Below are positions 60,511-64,000 of a stretch of 64,000 nucleotides of DNA, piece by piece; the first letter of the stretch is position 1; every line of letters begins with the position of its first letter. The notes under the pieces are model-generated. The model was not told the origin of the DNA and made no database searches. It worked only from the letters and a program-made list of their open reading frames with translations. The position numbers and the translations under genes were made by a program. Source of the DNA: Polynucleobacter asymbioticus (lineage in GTDB: Bacteria > Pseudomonadota > Gammaproteobacteria > Burkholderiales > Burkholderiaceae); assembly GCF_018687575.1 (NCBI RefSeq), contig NZ_CP061297.1, positions 688,821 through 752,820 of the forward strand. The letters are read 5' to 3'.

Positions 60511-61479
60511 CTAATTATTTTCTTTGAGAATGATGGGTCTGAAGCTAAAGGGTTGCTCTTGCGCAGGATTAACCTGAACTTCAACTGCTTGAACTTGGTC
60601 GGCTCCCATCACTTGAAGTCGTAATACATTTTCCAGTACCTTTTTTTGATTCTGACGATATAGGGGCTGATCAATTTTGAGTCGGTGACTATCTCCATGA
60701 ATCAATAGCACCGGTTTATTAAAGATCTCTGACTTGGATATGAGGCGATCTAATGTATCCCGATAGCCACTATCGCTACTCGTCAATTGACTGGGCTTAT
60801 AAAACATATCGGCTTGATAGGCAAAGATGATCCCTTTCAAATTTCGCTGAGTGGCTAAATTAAATGCCTGATCAATCCATACTAGGTTGGCTTGATTTCT
60901 CTCTTGATATTCTTTGATAGCCGATTCTGTACCCTCATTATTATTATTGGAGCCGGGTATATGGACGCTGACAAATAGAAAATTATTTTTGATCCAGTAG
61001 GCGTTCTCTACATATTTAGAGTAATTAGAACTGATATCTGCCTGCCTGTGGAGGCGTATTGTATTTTTACCCAAGCTTTGATTGGTGTTAAAAAATACTG
61101 TTCTAAGCGCTTCCAGTCTTTCTAGTGGATCGTATGCACCAGCTAAGGGGCGGTGACAGTCTGTCCATTCATTGTCCCCTGGGCTGTAGATCAAGGGCGC
61201 TTTAAAGCTTGTGAAATAGGATTTAGTGATTTGATTATGCTCATCACTACAAAGTGACGAGCCAGATTTAGTGTCGCCAATAAAAATACTGAAGCTGGGT
61301 TTAAGTCGATTAATTTCAGTGATCAAAGTTTCAAAGCGCTGATAATCCTTTGGCGGTGAGTAAGGCATATCACCTAGGGCGACGAACTTAAATGTCTGGC
61401 CAATAGCAGCTGTTGAAAAGCTGACTATGGTGATAGTAAGAAAAAATAGGGTGAAGCGTATGGCTTTGAAGGATTTCAT
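60511..61479 (-). CDS. secreted metallophosphoesterase-like protein
   Basis: 322 residues with a signal peptide (about 1-27). Calcineurin-like motifs are recognisable but altered: ALGDMPYSPP where DxH is usual, IGDTKSGSS, GDNEWTDC in place of GNHE, VHIPGSNNN and IHGDSHRL in place of GHxH. The metal site may therefore be modified. It is convergent with the hydrolase and follows a 125-residue orphan gene on the same strand, 41 bases away. Confidence 0.75.
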   Translation of the reverse strand: MKSFKAIRFTLFFLTITIVSFSTAAIGQTFKFVALGDMPYSPPKDYQRFETLITEINRLKPSFSIFIGDTKSGSSLCSDEHNQITKSYFTSFKAPLIYSPGDNEWTDCHRPLAGAYDPLERLEALRTVFFNTNQSLGKNTIRLHRQADISSNYSKYVENAYWIKNNFLFVSVHIPGSNNNNEGTESAIKEYQERNQANLVWIDQAFNLATQRNLKGIIFAYQADMFYKPSQLTSSDSGYRDTLDRLISKSEIFNKPVLLIHGDSHRLKIDQPLYRQNQKKVLENVLRLQVMGADQVQAVEVQVNPAQEQPFSFRPIILKENN

Positions 61480-61520
61480 TTATTTGTATTGCTCAGGTTC
61501 ATCACTGATTTCTTTGATCT

Positions 61521-61898
61521 CTAGCTCACCAAAGATGTATGTATTTCCCCCATATCCTTCCACCCAAGATCTTGAAATACATTTGCATGTTCTCCGGAAA
61601 ACTTTTTTGATTTGCCATAGAAAATGTCTGTAAGCTCATCTTGCTCGTCTTCATCAATAGTCTCAGAAAAGTAGATCACCTTTTCCCCGTTATAAGTCTT
61701 GCTAATCACTGCTCCCGGAATATCGGCAATACAAATTCCCACTTGAGCTTGATATCGACTCATGAACCTTGGCTTTGTGGTGGTGATGATGGAACCCAGC
61801 TTCCAAACAGTCCCACATTTAATTTCTTTATTCTGTTTTTTAAAGATAGATCTTTGGACTAGAGAGCCCATTTCTAGAGGGATAATTTGATAAAGCAT
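61521..61898 (-). CDS. 125-residue protein of unknown function
   Basis: ATG 61898 has GGAG seven bases upstream, so the start is well supported. The product is soluble, with a basic N-terminal half (RSIFKKQNKEIKCG) and an acidic middle (SETIDEDEQDELTD). Three cysteines are absent of any motif pattern; only Cys28 and Cys56 are visible. No signal peptide or helix anchor. Not recognised as any family. Upstream gene of a possible two-gene unit with the phosphoesterase-like protein. Confidence 0.7.
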   Translation of the reverse strand: MLYQIIPLEMGSLVQRSIFKKQNKEIKCGTVWKLGSIITTTKPRFMSRYQAQVGICIADIPGAVISKTYNGEKVIYFSETIDEDEQDELTDIFYGKSKKFSGEHANVFQDLGWKDMGEIHTSLVS

Positions 61899-62059
61899 CC
61901 TATATCTCCTGTAGTGAATTCAGGCTTTTATCATGCTCTTAAAGTATGACGGTTCAATGAAGATGGGAGGACTTGATCAAACTTTAGGCGGGATAGTGTT
62001 TGGTGTATGAGGATTTAGCTGTCTTCATTTTGTAATAGTCACAGTTCATCATTCAGCCT

Positions 62060-62260
62060 GTGAACTCACTACATACAACCATTACCTGTCCCAACTGCCG
62101 TGGACAAGAAACCCTAGAAGTTTCGCAAGGCTATTCTCAGCACTTATATCGCTGTCCAAAATGCAGCACCATTCTGAGGCCTAGATCAGGAGATTGCTGC
62201 ATCTTCTGTAGCTTCGGAAGCCAAGATTGCTCCAGCGCTGAGCAAAATTTAGCTGCCTAA
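62060..62260 (+). CDS. GDCCVxC-type small cysteine-rich protein
   Basis: 66 residues from GTG 62060. A zinc-ribbon-like part (CPNC, later CPKC) precedes GDCCIFCSFGSQDCSS, the signature of the GDCCVxC protein family, some members of which carry selenocysteine in this motif and which are often associated with metal or mercury resistance. Here cysteine is used and no in-frame TGA occurs in the motif. No good ribosome site is visible. Its link to the phosphate genes is unclear. Confidence 0.75.
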   Translation: MNSLHTTITCPNCRGQETLEVSQGYSQHLYRCPKCSTILRPRSGDCCIFCSFGSQDCSSAEQNLAA

Positions 62261-62359
62261 GCCACTTCCCCAGTAGACTGAGGGCTAGTTTCACGAATAT
62301 GTCATCAGATTTTAATAAAATAGACATATTCAAGTTAACCCGTTTCTATTGGAAATGCT

Positions 62360-63898
62360 GTGCCCTTAAATCTTCATCAAGCTGCAATGAATGCAACTGA
62401 GCTCGTCGCTGCAGTCGACCTTGGCTCTAATAGCTTTCGTATGCTGGTGGCTCAAGTCGTTAAGACGCCTTCGGGGACTCAGCTGCGTCCGATTGATACG
62501 CTGCGTGAGTCTGTCCGCCTTGCTGCTGGATTAACTGACAACAAGCTATTGGGGAATGATGCCTATCAGCGCGGGATTACTGCAATTCGGCGCTTTGGTG
62601 AGCGCATTCGAGGGTTTGATCCTGCCAATGTGCGCGCTGTTGCCACCAATACCCTGCGAGTAGCCAAGAATGCGCCTCACTTTATCCAAGAGGCCGAGGA
62701 GGCCTTAGGCTTCCCAATTGAAGTTATCGCAGGTGTAGAAGAGGCGCGCCTGATCTATATTGGTGCCGCTCACGAAGTCCCGGCGGTGCAGGGCAATCGC
62801 TTGGTGGTCGATATTGGTGGGGGCTCTACTGAGCTGATTATTGGTAAAGGTTATGAACCTAGGCTAATGGAAAGCCTTTATATCGGGTGCGTTTCTCATA
62901 GCCTGAGATTTTTCCCCAAGGGCAATATAGATTCTCATGCTTTCAAAGAGGCGGAGCTAGCCGCAAGAAGAGAAATTCAGGTAATTTCTGAGGCATATCT
63001 CAAGGCGGGCTGGAAGCAAGTTATCGGCTCTTCAGGAACCGCACGGGCTTTAGCCGAACTCATTGCAGAAAATGACTTCAATGGCCAAATAGACGGTTCC
63101 GATGGTTTGATTACTCGCGATGGCTTAAGAGCCATGAAAAAGCATTTATTGAAATATGAGCATGTCAATCAGGTTGAGCTCCAGGGTCTTAAGGACGATC
63201 GGCGCTCAGTTTGGCCCGGTGGCCTTGCCATCATGATTGCTGTTTTTGATGAGCTCGGTATTGAGTCTATGGAGGTCACCGATGCCGCTTTGAGAATCGG
63301 CGTTCTTTATGATTTACTAGGTCGCTCTCAGCATGAGGATATGCGCTTTGTGACTGTTGAGCAATTTATGCAGCGCTATGCCGTAGATCGTGACCAGGCT
63401 AAGCGTGTTGGCAATCTTGCCGCTGAGTTTTTGGCGCAATTACCCAAGCCAGATGAAGAGAGTCGAGCCGACAACATTGCTTTATTGCAATGGGCAGCTA
63501 ATCTTCACGAAATCGGCTTATCGATATCACATAATGGTTATCACAAACATTCTGCATACATTGCCGGTAATGCTGATATGCCAGGTTTCTCAAAAAATGA
63601 TCAGGCTAGATTAGCCGCCTTACTGATTGGTCACACCGGTAAGTTGGGGAAACTGGCAAATAACGCTTCCTTCACAGATTGGCGTATGTTGTTTTGCATG
63701 CGGCTTGCGCAAGTACTTTGCCGAGGTCGAAGCGATGTCAATTTACCCAAGGTTAAAGTCTCCGAGCACAATGGAGACTATTTGGTTAGCCTCTCTAAGG
63801 ATTGGGCTAGAGAGCACCCATTAACCGAGTTTAGTCTTCAAAAAGAAGCGGCCGAGTGGGAGCGCATCGGCCGACCTTACCGAATTAGCTTAAAGTGA
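62360..63898 (+). CDS. ppx: exopolyphosphatase / guanosine pentaphosphatase
   Basis: Ppx/GppA-family hydrolase that shortens polyphosphate or converts pppGpp. 512 residues; the actin-like ATPase phosphate loops are AAVDLGSNSFRMLVA and VVDIGGGSTELIIGKG, and the C-terminal half is HD-like helical (NLHEIGLSISHNGYHKH). I chose GTG 62360, with GGAA five bases upstream; ATG 62387 is the alternative. In related genomes ppk precedes it directly after phoR; here ppk is absent from that place. Confidence 0.92.
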   Translation: MPLNLHQAAMNATELVAAVDLGSNSFRMLVAQVVKTPSGTQLRPIDTLRESVRLAAGLTDNKLLGNDAYQRGITAIRRFGERIRGFDPANVRAVATNTLRVAKNAPHFIQEAEEALGFPIEVIAGVEEARLIYIGAAHEVPAVQGNRLVVDIGGGSTELIIGKGYEPRLMESLYIGCVSHSLRFFPKGNIDSHAFKEAELAARREIQVISEAYLKAGWKQVIGSSGTARALAELIAENDFNGQIDGSDGLITRDGLRAMKKHLLKYEHVNQVELQGLKDDRRSVWPGGLAIMIAVFDELGIESMEVTDAALRIGVLYDLLGRSQHEDMRFVTVEQFMQRYAVDRDQAKRVGNLAAEFLAQLPKPDEESRADNIALLQWAANLHEIGLSISHNGYHKHSAYIAGNADMPGFSKNDQARLAALLIGHTGKLGKLANNASFTDWRMLFCMRLAQVLCRGRSDVNLPKVKVSEHNGDYLVSLSKDWAREHPLTEFSLQKEAAEWERIGRPYRISLK

Positions 63899-63901
63899 TG
63901 C

Positions 63902-64000
63902 TTATAGCCCTAAGAAGTGTTTAGCGTAGCGAGGATTGATTTCTGACAGGCGCAACATAGTTAATACATCTGCCGTATTGAAATCTGGATCCCAGGCTGG
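63902..64000 (-). CDS. C-terminal end of an unidentified protein (partial)
   Basis: The minus-strand frame is open from the window edge to TAA at 63902-63904, giving the last 32 residues, ending with LSEINPRYAKHFLGL. The stretch PAWDPDFNTADVLTMLRL resembles, from memory, the end of GNAT-type acyltransferases related to ornithine-lipid synthesis, but this is only a suggestion. It is convergent with ppx, three bases away. Confidence 0.5.
   Translation of the reverse strand, partial: PAWDPDFNTADVLTMLRLSEINPRYAKHFLGL

Noticed and set aside
62019..62036. Pho-box-like CTGTCTTCATTTTGTAAT before the GDCCVxC gene
   Set aside because: Only 12/18 with both half-sites damaged, and no -10 at ten bases; such matches are expected by chance.

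Overview
The window reads as one stretch of a betaproteobacterial chromosome, most likely family Burkholderiaceae and, from protein similarity and the moderate GC content judged by eye, probably a Polynucleobacter-like freshwater bacterium. This assignment is inference from remembered family sequences and gene order; no search was run. Genes are tightly packed, start codons are often TTG or GTG, and many neighbours overlap by 1 or 4 bases.

1-16.3 kb: the end of a quinone oxidoreductase gene, tpiA, secG, tRNA-Leu(GAG) and the complete 14-gene complex I operon nuoA-N, closed by an intrinsic terminator. 16.3-25.2 kb: a NUDIX hydrolase, a DUF1178 protein, a four-gene polar amino acid ABC importer, a divergent CoA-acylating semialdehyde dehydrogenase (mmsA), an old-yellow-enzyme homologue, a SprT-like zinc protein and a tartrate/malate dehydrogenase. 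25.2-31.8 kb, minus strand: methyltransferase, rnhA, an RND efflux adaptor and pump, and dnaQ. The pump pair sits between rnhA and dnaQ, which are usually close neighbours, and the pump stop codon overlaps the dnaQ start. 31.8-47.4 kb: gloB-mltD, prpE, carAB-greA, a DUF4149 membrane protein, a YhbY-like RNA-binding protein on the other strand, then rlmE, ftsH, folP, glmM.

47.4-64 kb is a phosphate region. pstSCAB-phoU-phoB-phoR is preceded by a convincing Pho box with a -10 element ten bases downstream. Between phoR and the exopolyphosphatase gene ppx, where related genomes usually carry ppk, lies about 8 kb of accessory genes: a Lys-rich repeat protein, a ZntB-type channel, a 30-residue ORF too short for ordinary gene calling, a beta-barrel outer-membrane protein, a 60-residue ORF, an arsenate reductase, a secreted alkaline phosphatase, an alpha/beta hydrolase, a secreted metallophosphoesterase-like protein, a 125-residue orphan and a GDCCVxC-type cysteine protein. 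Three of these (30-residue ORF, beta-barrel gene, alkaline phosphatase) have Pho-box-like sites, each with a -10-like hexamer at the same ten-base spacing as pstS. The simplest reading is a lineage-specific extension of the Pho regulon: phosphate release outside the cytoplasm (alkaline phosphatase), outer-membrane passage (barrel), uptake (Pst), protection from arsenate taken up through Pst (ArsC), and polyphosphate turnover (Ppx).

No CRISPR array, rRNA, transposase, integrase or phage gene was seen. No gene-free stretch exceeds 300 bases.
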